Assembly (NCBI GenBank): GCA_033439765.1
Contig: JAULSN010000009.1
Coordinates: 186,001 to 250,000, forward strand
DNA: 64,000 bases
Direction of reading: 5' to 3'
Origin: Lasiosphaeria ovina
Lineage: Eukaryota > Ascomycota > Sordariomycetes > Sordariales > Lasiosphaeriaceae
The notes beneath the pieces are model-generated. The model searched no databases. It was not told where the DNA came from and saw nothing but the letters and a program-made list of their open reading frames with translations. The stretch's first letter is position 1. Each line of letters starts with the position of its first letter. This document shows, in pieces, positions 40,881 through 50,740 of the stretch. A program made the translations under genes and the position numbers.

Positions 40881-41074
40881 ATCCTGGATGGAGGGCAAGC
40901 GGCCGTTAGGGTTAACAGCAAGGTATCCCAGCTGCTTAACGTCGGCCCACGCGACTGGAACGACTTCGTACGGGAGGAGCCCGAGCTCCTCGAGCAGAAT
41001 ACGGACCTTGGGCAGGTTAGAACCGCCGTTTCCCCAGAGTTTGATGGGCTTGAGGTCGGAGTGGGCACTCGTCT
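40870..41074 (-). pseudogene. Glutathione S-transferase N-terminal fragment
   Basis: Reading leftwards from 41074, one frame gives SAHSDLKPIKLWGNGGSNLP, then KVRILLEELGLLPYEVVPV and LAVNPNGRLPSIQDPN. This is the thioredoxin-like GSH-binding half of fungal Ure2/GstB-like glutathione transferases: KV-I-LEELGLPYE, then NPNGR-P-I-DPN with the cis-Pro after GR. The fragment stops after DPNLG, where the AT-rich repeat begins. No helical C-terminal domain and no ATG are present. It is a truncated duplicate and cannot fold as a full enzyme. Confidence 0.8.
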
Positions 41075-42384
41075 TGCTGATTTCGCTGTTCGCGTCGATT
41101 TGGTGACAATATTTCTCGGTGTTCGTTTGTTAAGCTACTAGTTCATCTTGGCCGGACAGGAGGACGGGACGGCCAGGCCTTTAAGTAAAGGCTGGCTTTA
41201 CATGGCGGTTGGCGGCATCTCCAAATCGCAAGGGCTTTCCGTAGGCTTACGTTCCCCTGCTTGGTTTCGAACTTTGGCCTGCGAGTGCTCTTGGGTTGTT
41301 TGCTATCCGCATTGTGTCGCACGCGCTGCTGCACTGCTGCATCTAGGGTAGGTAGGATCCGTACATAGCCGTCACCGGCGGGATATACGCGCCGAGGCAG
41401 ACGTGCCACAGCTAACAAACCACACTGGCCGTGATGCCATCTGCGGCCAGTGCCTCCAACAATTGCTCCGGTTTTATTCACTGCTTTTTCCTGCCCCAGC
41501 CGCTTGGACAGCAGGCTTGGGGGCGTTACGCCCGAAGTTGTCGGCAATCCTGCACTCTGGAACGAGATGCTTGAGGGGCATGCGGCCGTTGACCGAAGTA
41601 CCCGCAGCAGGCTGGACTATCCTCGAACAGGCCGATGCTGTTTGTCGCAGCGTCAACCAGTCACCGCTAGAGAGATGCTGTTGAGGCAGTTCAGTTAACT
41701 CGGGCCTCGGCTCATTTACAGCCCGCCTTCATCGGATCTCATTTCTTATTCTAATCCTTGTTCGATCAACCTGGACGGGGACTTTCGAACTGTCCCCGAA
41801 CGCACCTGAAAGGACAGCCAGCGGCCGCCGAAGGATTCATGGACTCAGGTCAACTCAACTCATCCGAGGTTTGAGCCCTTCCGTCCTCAAAGACTGGGCT
41901 TCAGGCTTCAGAGAGCTCCAGTTGTGCCCAGGACTTTGCCACACCTTCAAGGCCGAGTTGGCTTCATATTGTTTGCCAACCTGAAGGCAACGCAGTGTCC
42001 TCTCAGACGTCGCCTCACCAGCAGCAACCTACCAATGAAGAAGTGTAAACAGACAACACACCACATCTCAATCGCATCCCGGAAATCGGGTCACCAAACG
42101 CGCGGGAAATGACCCTGCCGCGTCAGAAATCTCCGAGCCGGGTCCAGACTGCCTTGCGCTATATTCTCGATCAGCCTATTTCGATGTTTGTCCCTGAGTA
42201 AGGCTTTTCTCTCTAGCCCAAAATGAAATGCTGACTCTCACCAGGCGGCCGCTTCGTGTGGCTCCACCTCACCTGCACAGCGAGGCGACGGTTCCTGGAA
42301 CTACCAATGTGATGGCTGGGAACTGCATGAGAGGAAGTGATGCGGTGCCGCTGATTGCCACGGTCCATAATGGCCGTGGAGTTG
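41075..42384. other. No gene recognised
   Basis: A plus-strand frame near 41500-41698 reads DSRLGGVTPEVVGNPALWNE and looks protein-like but cannot be assigned. The rest is featureless. Confidence 0.35.
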
Positions 42385-42408
42385 CGAGGACCCAGTTTTG
42401 GGTCCTCG
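42385..42408. repeat. Perfect hairpin CGAGGACCCA/TGGGTCCTCG
   Basis: Ten-base arms with a GTTT loop. The motif and about 20 bases to its left (GGCCGTGGAGTT) recur inverted at 57256-57300, as expected of a transposon terminal sequence. Confidence 0.7.
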
Positions 42409-42462
42409 TATCACCACCACAACCTCCTCAAACACCTAACCGCGCTTTCCTTCACTTAAAAG

Positions 42463-43340
42463 ATGGAGAAAAAAAACCTGCCCTTTAACACTTTCGCTGA
42501 TCCCGTCGCGCCCAAGCTGGATTATCCATCTTTCTCAAAAAACAATCACCAATTCGACGAAGGCCACGAGGTTGACAGCGACGGCGAGGAGATCTGAGGT
42601 GAGGTTTCGGACGAAGATAAACCTGATTGGGACTTTCTCAAAGAACACTATGCGGAGTACAAGCGACTCTACGAACAGCAGGGGGGCCTCATCAAGAAGC
42701 AAGGCTTCTTCCGGAACCACTCCTGTGGTCATTCAACGACCTTTACGCACCTGGGTGCCCGTTTCCCTATATCCTGCCCGAGCATCGAAAACGAGTCGGG
42801 TCGGCGATGCAAGAACTGGTGGGTGAGCTTCCGATTTCATTCCGAATGTCCGCTGTCCAGGTTTCGGGACGACGTACGTGGTGAAGGGGAGATCGCGCTG
42901 TTCTTTGCCCCCTTTCTCGACGCTCCCCTTCTCAAAGAGATTCATATTCATATTCACAATCACTATTGGGAAAGTTACTTTGAAGACCGAATGTTTGACA
43001 GCACGCCAATCTATCAGCACGTTGGCTTCGCTTTGGCCGCAAAGCCGCGCCTCACCTCGTCAACCTCAGTCTTCACCGTGTGCAGATGCAGGAGCGGCAG
43101 CTGCAGTCGCTTCTCAGAGGCGGGCCCCCGCGCCAATGAGAAAAGCTCGAATTAGAGCATTTTGGTCTGCACAGAGGCACTTGGACCGGCGCATCCCATC
43201 AAACGGCTCGGGCCGGCCAGTGGCGGCGAAAACTTCCGCATCCCGATCGCCCTGCTAGACCGATTTGAGACGGATTTGTTCGAGCGAGGCTATCCAAGGC
43301 ACAAGTCACTGTCTATAGCAGAGAAGTATGTATATCCGGG
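42463..43340 (+). pseudogene. Degenerate gene of unknown family
   Basis: The ATG at 42463 opens MEKKNLPFNTFADPVAPKLD and runs to a TGA at 42595-42597. Coding continues in the same frame with DWDFLKEHYAEYKRLYEQQG, and a shifted frame gives LLWSFNDLYAPGCPFPYILP with EHRKRVGSAMQELVGELP. Near 43205-43330 another frame gives FRIPIALLDRFETDLFERGY. No domain is recognised. One nonsense codon and two or more frameshifts make it a pseudogene unless several introns were missed. The second pogo relic begins just after it. Confidence 0.4.
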
Positions 43341-43410
43341 GAGACGAGGTGGCTTTTCTGGCGCGACGCGACCTTCCATCTTCTTTCACCAATCCTCCCA
43401 CCAATTCGCC

Positions 43411-44000
43411 ATGGATTCGCTTCCAGCCGAAGCTAGAATTATTCTAGCCCTTGAAGCTATCAAAGACGACCCAAAGCTTAAACTTCAGCGCGCAGCCAAA
43501 ATCTACAACGTACCACCAACAACCCTTAGCGCCCGACGCGATGGCCGGCCTGCAAGATGCGATACTCCAGCCAACTCGCGCAAGCTTAGGGATTTAGAGG
43601 AGCAAACGATTATTCGATATATAACTGAGCTCAGTTCACGCGCATCCCATCCTCGGCTTTGTTACGTGGAAGAAGATATAGCCGAGTAAATGTTCTGGGC
43701 TGGGCTATCCCGCCATTCATCATCTTGGCTGGGCAATATCACCTTGCCAACCGGTATCGAGAGCCAAAAAAAAAACACGTGTGCATGCTTGGAGGGTCAC
43801 TTACTGTACAAGAGGCACAGGATCTACTGGATCAGAAGGCTGTGGGCGAGCAGTTGGCCCAGGAAACACGACAAAATGGTGGTGGTGCAGGGGGGGCCTC
43901 GGACCAAGATTTGGTGCTGTGGTGGGTGTATGCGGCAAGCCTAGCCATAATGCACGCACATGCAAGGAGGCTGCAGAATTGTCTGATTCTGATAGAAACC
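43411..44000 (+). mobile_element. Internally deleted pogo/Fot1 relic
   Basis: The ATG at 43411 gives the same N-terminal helix-turn-helix as the 15.0-kb transposase (IILALEAIKDDPKLKLQRAA, ANSRKLRDLEEQTIIRYITE) up to CYVEEDIAE. The sequence then jumps to VLGWAIPPFIILAGQYHLAN, then to KKKHVC and GGSLTVQEAQDLLDQKA, and ends in the zinc-knuckle region with frameshifts. Two internal deletions removed almost the whole DDE core. No TIRs like those at 14952 were found at either side. It is a truncated copy of a closely related element. Confidence 0.85.
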
Positions 44001-44569
44001 CCAGGGTGCCCCAGGGTGGCCCCGGGGTCACCTGCACTTTGCTTTTTGTTACCTTTACTTACCTTCCTTCCGGTATATGCGGGCCGAGGCCCTAGGCAAT
44101 ATCCGTTGAGCGATGGAGAGACGGTAGCGAAGTAACATCAATATTGCGATGCGCCTGATGAGCCTCGAAGGTCCACAGTTTCCGGGCTTTGTCTGGGCCT
44201 TCTTCGCCAGTGTCCCGCATTTGCCGCATGCGAGCTTGGAGGGGTCATGATCTTGTGGTATTTTCGGGCTCTCCATCAGCACTAACAGCATACGTCAGGT
44301 CGAAGTGAGGATTTTCCCACCATCTCGAAATAGGTGCTGCTGTGCGTGAGTGATCGTCCCTCAGGGTAAGGGGGGCGATGGAGGGCCGCGTTCAAAGACT
44401 CGTCGCTGCCAGCGGTTGTCTGCGACAGACGCGCCGACTCTGTCGCAAGCTGAGATTGCAAAACTTGCACCGGGGAGCATGCTCGCGATACATCCCGAGT
44501 TGCGGCCGCTACTGGCTGTAGGCCAGTAATCAGCTTTTGCCCTTGAAGCTGACCCAATCCTCGCTCGCT

Positions 44570-45530
44570 TCTTTCATGTCCGGCATTCCTCGGTCACAGA
44601 TCCCCAAGACTTTGCAGGATGCCATGACCTCTAGGTCGATGCTTTGACCATTGTCAAGGACAACGAAGACGACTGGTATGCCGAAGCAGCGAAAATGGCA
44701 ACTGTTTATGGAAACGCCCATTTTACCATTGCCGCAACTCGCTCTGCGGACTGCAATGCCGGCATCTTCGCCGCAAGAGAGGTCCCCGCGACCTACTATC
44801 GCGTCTGGCCCTTTCCCGACCAGCTCACCAAGAAGTCGACTCCGGTAGAGGAGCTTGTTGACGGTGAGATATATGTCGTGAAGAGTCAAGCTCCGCTCAG
44901 CTCCCAACCACTCGAAAAACGGGGGGGTGGTCGCTTCAAGAGCACATTCTGTCGAGACGCGTCATACAGTACACCTCGGAAGAACTGGTCCGGCGTTGTC
45001 GAACAGCCCGGGCAACTGAGGCACGGCCAACATTGAAAGAAACTCGTCGTGGCCACTACTGGAACATGCTGGGCTTTATTGGCCCCGCCGTCCTGCCACC
45101 CCGTCGTGAAATTAACGCAGCCACACGGAAAATTCTCTCCCAATACTGGAGCCTCATCGTTCGTAACTACCCCAATCGGAAACTGACCCGGGACTCGGAC
45201 AAGCTTGTCGCCCTCTCCGGTGTTTGCGTGTGCTGAAGCGGAATTCGGCCTACGTGCTCTCCCGATACGTCGCTGGTGGGAGAGAGATTCATTCAGCAAC
45301 TCAAATAGCGATTCACGCCTTGTCATTGGCGAGGACGAGATGTCAGGTGGGCTCACTGACATGTCCCTGACTCGACGGCGATGTATCCTGGGAACCGCGC
45401 CGTTTGCTGGCCCTGCTGAAGGTGCCGCTAGATGTAATCTGCCCGCAGTCGGGATCAAGAACAATCCTTTACGGCCGTTGGGCTACCGTATTGATTCTTA
45501 CGCCGTCATTAAGGGATGTCGATGCGTATG
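44570..45530 (+). pseudogene. HET-domain (heterokaryon incompatibility) relic
   Basis: HET proteins trigger programmed cell death when incompatible fungal cells fuse. Three frames give IPKTLQDAMT, then VKDNEDDWYAEAAKMATVYG and AHFTIAATRSADCNAGIF, the core HET motif of W-D-LCI-Q-D--DW-EA--M--IY-NA--TI-A type. After a shift at a G run near 44925 come LQEHILSRRVIQYTSEELV, then AATRKILSQYWSLIVRNYPN and LTRDSDKLVALSGV, matching the usual distal part (QE--LS-R---Y, then Y--R-LT---D-L-A-SG). At least two frameshifts are present, the start is missing, and the C-terminal stretch to 45530 is only weakly similar. Confidence 0.8.
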
Positions 45531-46434
45531 AGCGGGTCGGCATTACTCATATAAATGGACTGTAAGTACTTTGATGGGGTGGAGAAGGAGGTGGTTACTA
45601 TTATGTAAATAACGGCTTGGTACTTATGGTTTCCGCTTTTCTTAAAGTGCTGGAATTTTCACTCTATGTCTGAAAGGATAGGATATATTAAAATGTATTA
45701 ATCTCTCAACTTACTAGATTATTTGTGTGAGGAAGGCAGGTACGCCTGATCAAGGTGGTCGCAATGGTGGCGAGCAAGAATTAGTAAAGGTGTAAGACTT
45801 CAACCTAGCCTGAGCCAAAGAGGCGGGCGAAGGCCACGATCTATATACAGCGTGAGAGGCAAGGTGGCCGCGCGCAGGGCGTGGCAATGGTGTGCGTCAA
45901 CTGGTGCGGTGTGCGTCAGGTGGCGGTGGCGGTGGCGGTTTCTTTACAATTTTTGTACCAACTTACATCTATCTTCTGTGACGGTCTGAGCCCTGGTGCA
46001 ACCTCGGCGACCCTCGGCCGTAGCGCCGGGCCCGCGGAGGCGGAGCGGACCCCACCGGCGATCCCCTGACCCCTGAACGTGCCAGAAACACTGCACTCCG
46101 CAATTTGGAGAGATTGATGGGGTTGCAACTGCCTGATTGAATTGCTTCTCAGCATCTTCCTTCTCTCGGCTTCTGCCAAAGCCAGAAGCCCCTTTCTTAT
46201 AGTACTGCACGGTGGCAACAGTGGTGGCAAAACGTGGCCTTGGTAAGCTCAACTGGCTTCGTCAGCTCAGCTTCCATGAGCTTCTTTTCAGCTCGGATGG
46301 CCACTCCTTCCTTCCATGGATTCTGGCCTCTGACCAGAACCCCTTTAATTCTGACCCCTGACCACTATCTTCTATGTAGGGTTAGGTCAGACCGGTCTGA
46401 CCTTAGGCGATCTGTAGGCCGTCACAATATCTCC
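45531..46434. other. No gene recognised; possible LTR remnant and palindrome
   Basis: Part of 46150-46290 resembles 39290-39440. A (GGTGGC)n tract lies at about 45920-45940. No protein-like frame was found. Confidence 0.4.
46384..46403. repeat. 20-bp perfect palindrome
   Basis: AGGTCAGACCGGTCTGACCT reads the same on both strands. It is a possible dimer binding site or a recombination scar. Function unknown. Confidence 0.9.
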
Positions 46435-46650
46435 TTTTCCCCTCTGCAGTTCTTCTCTTAACCATTTTCAGAGTCGGCTGCTAATAGGTTAGGATAGGAG
46501 GGCCACGTTTAACAAGAACAAGAATGAAGCAATCCGCTTAGGAGTGTTTTAGCTTGAGGGCGAGATTTGTCCATTTTCGTGAATAAGGAAGACGGGAATG
46601 GAGACCTAATGGGGGATGTAAACTGGGGTTTTATGTGACTTTGGGGGGGT
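46435..46650 (+). repeat. Dispersed repeat, copy 2 of 2
   Basis: Matches 2115-2345 (AATCCGCTTAGG-GTGT, GAGGGCGA, GGAATGGAGACCTAA), with scattered transitions and small gaps. Confidence 0.6.
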
Positions 46651-46909
46651 AGGGGGTCCCAGTTTTGGACCGCCTGCGTCCCAAAAACTGGGACTTCGCG
46701 AAAAGTTGCCATTCGAACCACAGAGTACTGCCTACTCGTCTAAACCATGTTTGGCCATCTCCCTGATTATTTCCTGATCATTTCCTGAGCAGTGCCTGAG
46801 TAGCGCCTGAGCAAGGTGGCTAGGGGTGGCGCGGGTGACTGGGGCTGGTGAGGGCAATTTTAGGGTAAAATACAGAGCCAGCTAACTATGCCGGCTGACA
46901 GACGGTTGT

Positions 46910-46995
46910 TGTCAATTATGATCTGTTGCATTTCCTCCGAAATGCCCGAGTCTTCTGTCTCGTCTGCGCGCATCCTGAGGGCCATGTTGGAACGG
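46910..46995 (-). pseudogene. DUF3669 N-terminal fragment, third copy
   Basis: Leftward translation gives MRADETEDSGISEEMQQIII, almost the same as the N-terminus at 48921. Only about 28 codons are left, and then an unrelated sequence follows. Confidence 0.65.
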
Positions 46996-47284
46996 AAGGG
47001 GTAGGGTTAAGATGAGTAAGCTGGAAGGTGTTGGATTTGATGTGCGTGGTTGAGGTATTTCAATCGGCGACTGACTGTTGAGCTCGAATTCGCGCCCGAA
47101 AACTAGATTGAGATTATCCGCAGCACAGTAACCATGTGCACGTTGACAACACTAGATAACGGTGATTTAATTGCAGATTAGGCTAAACATAGCTACTTGT
47201 TGTTCATCGACTCCACTAGATAATGGTGATCTAATCGCAGATTAGGCTAAACATAGCTACTTGCTGTTCATCGACTCCAATACT

Positions 47285-48190
47285 TTATCCTTTGAACTCT
47301 CGATGCCCATGACCCAACCCCTTCTCCAACTTCCTCTGCTCCCTCTCCACGCAGGCATCTAGAAACTTCACTGGGAGATGTTTCAGAGCCTCCGATGCAC
47401 CTAGAATTTCTGCCGCCTTTTTCTCATACTCCTGTCGGAAAATAGACCAGAGTTGCCTGTCCACATTCATTTCCATTAGCGGTAAGGGATAGTAGGGGTC
47501 ATTCTCAAAGAATGCAAGGACGAGCTGACTGAGAATCTCTTTCTCATGCTCGAGGATGAAGGCATCATCCATAGGGAACCTGTTGCAGAGGTTGAAGTCT
47601 AAAACCCAGAGACGAAACCCGTCTCTGCAAGTTCAGACGCTATAAAACCTCAATATCGGAGTGCTTCGGTAGCTCCTCAAGCTGCTCAACATCCATTTCG
47701 AGTGACTGAGCGACGTGGGTGGTATAAGAAAGCTCAGCATCGCTTCCTGCTTCTTCTGGGCCGCCTTCTTGGCCATGTCGGCCGCCTTCTTGGCCATGTC
47801 GGCTGCCTTCTTGGCGATCTTGGCGATCTTGGCCATGTCGGCCGCCTTCTTGGCCATGTCGGCCGCCTTCTTGGCGATCTTGGCGATCTTGGCCATGTTG
47901 GCCGCCTTCTTGGCGATCTTGGCGATCTTGGCCATGTTGGCCGCCTTCTTGGCCATGTCGGCCGCCTTCTTGGCGATCTTGGCGATCTTGGCCATGTCGG
48001 CCGCCTTCTTGGCCATGTCGGCCGCCTTCTTGGCGATCTTGGCGATCTTGGCCATGTTGGCCGCCTTCTTGGCGATCTTGGCGATCTTGGCGATCTTGGC
48101 CACTGCCTTGTCGAGCTTCGCCTAGGACAAACTCAATGTCGTAGCCGTCTATACGAGCGTGCCAGTGAAGGATAGCAAGATACGCAGCCA
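47285..48190 (-). pseudogene. DUF3669-family gene, middle and C-terminal part
   Basis: Read leftwards from 48190: AAYLAILHWHARIDGYDIEF, which matches the conserved block of fungal DUF3669 proteins (AILHW-A-IDG-D-EFVLG). A 360-bp repeat insertion follows, then LSYTTHVAQSLEMDVEQLE. After a frame change near 47620 come WVLDFNLCNRFPMDDAFIL and LVLAFFENDPYYPLPL, then WSIFRQEYEKKAAEILG, ending at TAA 47285-47287. The C-terminal LDFN block followed by FF-NDPYYPRP is typical of the family. The biochemical role is unknown. The N-terminal half lies in the wrong orientation at 48190-48640, so the locus cannot make the ancestral protein. Confidence 0.7.
47745..48110 (-). repeat. Short tandem repeat inside the DUF3669 relic
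   Basis: GGCGATCTT and GGCCGCCTTCTTGGCCATGTC units repeat in higher-order pattern. Leftwards they translate as AKIAKIAKKAADMAKKA in one frame and as QDRQDRQEGGRHGQ in the frame of the gene. Confidence 0.9.
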
Positions 48191-48640
48191 TTTCGGAGGA
48201 AATGCAACAGATCATCATTGACAACAACCGGCTCCTCGATGAGCTCTCGTCCCCAGGCGAAGGGACCAGCATTTCGCCAGCCCAAGTCACCACCACCAGC
48301 ACCGCATCATCTTTTGCTGTCTTCAACCAGTCTCAGCAAGCTACCGACGTGTCGTACCAGAAGATTGGATTCGGGCAGTGTGGGCTGGTTTTCAGCAAGC
48401 CCGGAAGTGCGCACGTGGTGAAGATCGCCCGTCCCTATTTCTCGGATGCGCTTTGGGAGGATTTCCTCTCGCATTTACGGCTTTTCAAGGCTTTTTCTCT
48501 CCACAGCGACACTCAGTGTCGGATCCCACGCGTCTACTCATACGTCAACAAAGTCAACACGGCATGGTGGGACGCGAATACCTACCGCACTTCTTCCTCC
48601 CAACCCGGGAGAGGGAAGTCCGAGTTGGGAGGAAGATATA
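48190..48640 (+). pseudogene. DUF3669 N-terminal half, inverted copy
   Basis: The plus strand from about 48190 reads ISEEMQQIIIDNNRLLDEL, then VSYQKIGFGQCGLVFSKPGS with HVVKIARPYFSDALWEDFL and RIPRVYSYVNKVNTAWWDAN. It continues in a shifted frame with LPTREREVR. GFGQCG-VF is a nucleotide-loop-like motif and VVKIA a kinase-like Lys strand, so the N-terminal half resembles the N-lobe of a kinase fold, by inference. It is convergent with the copy on the other strand at 48921-48640. Confidence 0.7.
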
Positions 48641-48921
48641 TGCGCACTTCCATGCTTCGTAAAAACCAGCCCACATTGTCCAAATCCAATTCTCTGGTAC
48701 GACACCTCGAGACCTTGCTGAGATTGGTTGAACATGGCGAAAGATGATGCGGTGCTGATAAGCGAGCGTGGAGAGAAGAGGCGCGAAATGCTGGTGACTT
48801 CGGCTGGGGACTCGAGTTCATCGAGGAGGCGGTTACTGTCAATTATGACCTGTTGCATCCCCTCCGAGATGACCGAGTCTTCTGTCTCGTCTGCGCGCAT
48901 GTTGGGAACGGAGGAGCTCAT
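48640..48921 (-). pseudogene. DUF3669 N-terminal fragment, second copy
   Basis: The leftward ATG at 48921 gives MSSSVPNMRADETEDSVISE, then GMQQVIIDSNRLLDELESPA and VSYQRIGFGQCGLVFTKHGS. It stops matching at SAHI, where it meets the end of the inverted copy. About 80 percent of residues agree with the plus-strand copy, so the two are diverged paralogous segments. Confidence 0.7.
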
Positions 48922-48942
48922 CCTGAAGGCTATGCTTTTGGC

Positions 48943-49005
48943 GGCGGGCGACGGGTGGAGAGAAAAGATGTAACGACGGGACGGGAAAACCTATCGTCAC
49001 AGAGG
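48943..49005 (-). repeat. Repeat with two inverted copies at 49.75-49.89 kb
   Basis: The reverse complement (CCTCTGTGACGATAGGTTTT, CGTTACATCTTTTC, CCACCCGTCGCCCGC) appears at about 49753-49812 and 49831-49890. Confidence 0.8.
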
Positions 49006-49349
49006 AGCGTGGTTGTAAAGTTGGGAGAGAGATTGGAGAAATTTGATGGTGGGAGAAAAAAAAATTTGATGGTGTTTTAAAGTTCAGAGGCGTGCCTTCC
49101 TCGATTGTGCTCGGTGGGCTGCTTGACGGCCCGAAAACGGTATCCACCTCAGCCACCACCAACCAAGGTGTCATCGTGTACGGTTGCGATATTTCAGCTC
49201 AAGTAGGTACGTAGCCGCAGCGAGAACCTCAACCACACAACCTTGACGCCATGCAACAGCAACCTATAAGGCAGCAACAAAACCTCCTACCACCTAGAGT
49301 TAGATCAAAACAACACCCCAAGCGCACTGCCTTGCAGTCTGTTATCTCA
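49006..49349. other. No gene recognised
   Basis: Spacer between the DUF3669 relic and the AT-rich repeat. No motif is visible in any frame. Confidence 0.35.
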
Positions 49350-49560
49350 CTAGGTGTACTGGTACTTTCCGTACCAGTATACTCCAGGCCAGTACGCCAT
49401 GTACTGGTATATTATAGGTGCTAGTTGTTTATTTACCAGCCCATCTTATATACTGGTATCCTAAATACCATCCCAGTTTTGGTACCAGAATACTACGTAC
49501 TATCTTAGTGATTAGACTAGGATGCCACGTGCTATCCCCCAGCATGTACACCAGGATATG
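49350..49560. repeat. AT-rich dispersed repeat (TACTGGTATATTC family), copy 3
   Basis: Contains GTACTGGTACTTTCCGTACC, ATGTACTGGTATATTATAGG, ACTGGTATCC and ACCATCCCAGTTTTGG. Short palindromes (GGTACTTTCCGTACC) are frequent. Confidence 0.7.
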
Positions 49561-49752
49561 CCAGAAACGTGGACACTGCGGGGTGACATCGAAAGGAAAC
49601 TTTAGCCTAGGGGACTGAAAGTAGGCCTCTGAGGCTGTGCCTTCCGAGCCTACATAAATTCTTCCACTCGCCCACTTCTTGCTTTCTTCCTGCAACGCTC
49701 CTCTCTCCGATTCCAAGACCAGCCTCTCTCCGTCCGCCGCCGCCAGAAGCCT

Positions 49753-49890
49753 CTGTGACGACAGGTTTTCCTATTGTTGCATCTTTTCTCTCTACCCGCC
49801 GCCCGTCGCCCGCCCGCCGCCCGCCAGCATCCTCTGTGACGATAGGTTTTCCTGTCGTTACATCTTTTCAATCTCCACCCGTCGTCGCCC
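49753..49890 (+). repeat. Two tandem copies of the 48943 repeat
   Basis: Two copies of CCTCTGTGACGA-AGGTTTTCC, each followed by TTGCATCTTTTC or TTACATCTTTTC and a CCCGTCGCCCGCCGCC run, in opposite orientation to the copy at 48943. Confidence 0.8.
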
Positions 49891-49984
49891 GCCGCCAAAA
49901 GCCCTCGGGCACAGATAAATCCAACACCCTCCTATTACTCATCATGGCCTTCAACCCATACCCATCGCCCTAATCGGCAGACGA

Positions 49985-50482
49985 CGAGCGCCGGAAGCGC
50001 GTACGCCTTCGTCGGTCGGAGGCTACGTCTTCCGACTTCAGCTTGGCCTTTGACAAGCTCGCCACCGCCGAACTGGACACGGTCGACCGGAGCATCATCG
50101 TACTTGTCGTCAGGGACAATCGTCTCTCCAGAGTGTCCTCCGATAACGTTTGGACAGTCAGCTCCCGAGGAGTGGACTTGCCAGCGATCTCGGCCCACGA
50201 AGGTCTCGGCGCGGACAATGTCGAGGGCAGTAACACCGAAGAGGCGCCGGGCGTTGAAGACGCCCTCAGCCTTGAGAACCTCGGCCGAGATGGGGACCGC
50301 CGAGTTGACGGGGTTGGAGATGACGAGGATAAACGCCTTGGGCGCGACCTCAGCAGCCCCACCTCGACGAGTCCGAGTCCCTTGATGTCGAAGAGGTCGT
50401 CGCGGGTCATGCCAGGCTTGATACGTACGGGGGAATGCCAGCCGGGATGACGATGATGTCGGCATCCTCGAAGGCGGGCCTT
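49985..50482 (-). pseudogene. Malate dehydrogenase relic (mitochondrial type)
   Basis: Malate dehydrogenase interconverts malate and oxaloacetate with NAD. Read leftwards: FEDADIIVIPAGIPP (the D-V-IPAGIPRKPGM loop region), MTRDDLF in another frame, then APKAFILVISNPVNSAVPIS. GVFNARRLFGVTALDIVRAE follows with its TLD-VRA substrate-binding segment, then VIGGHSGETIVP with the catalytic-His GGHSG motif, and DRVQFGGGELVK. Two frame changes occur (after ETFV and before VIGGH), and several residues are lost. The N-terminal Rossmann half is absent, replaced by unrelated sequence after 50482. This is a dead duplicate of a housekeeping gene. Confidence 0.85.
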
Positions 50483-50703
50483 GGCCCCGAGGCCAGGCGA
50501 CGCGACGGCCCAGCGCGCAGCACAAAACGGCCCGTCGTCGGGGGACGTGGCCCAGGAGCTGTGACGCAGAGGAAGCGAGCCGTGTTGTCGTGTCGGCGGC
50601 GTGCCAGCCGGCGTGCTTTCCGCCTGTTAAGTTATCCCGCTTTCGTATCTGGACTAGCTCTGAAGACATAACCGTGCTCACTACGCTCCAAACCCGTGCT
50701 AAT

Positions 50704-50740
50704 CCGTCCGTCCGTCCGTCCGTCCGTCCGTCCGTCCGTC
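50704..50740 (+). repeat. (CCGT)n microsatellite
   Basis: Nine uninterrupted CCGT units. Confidence 0.95.
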
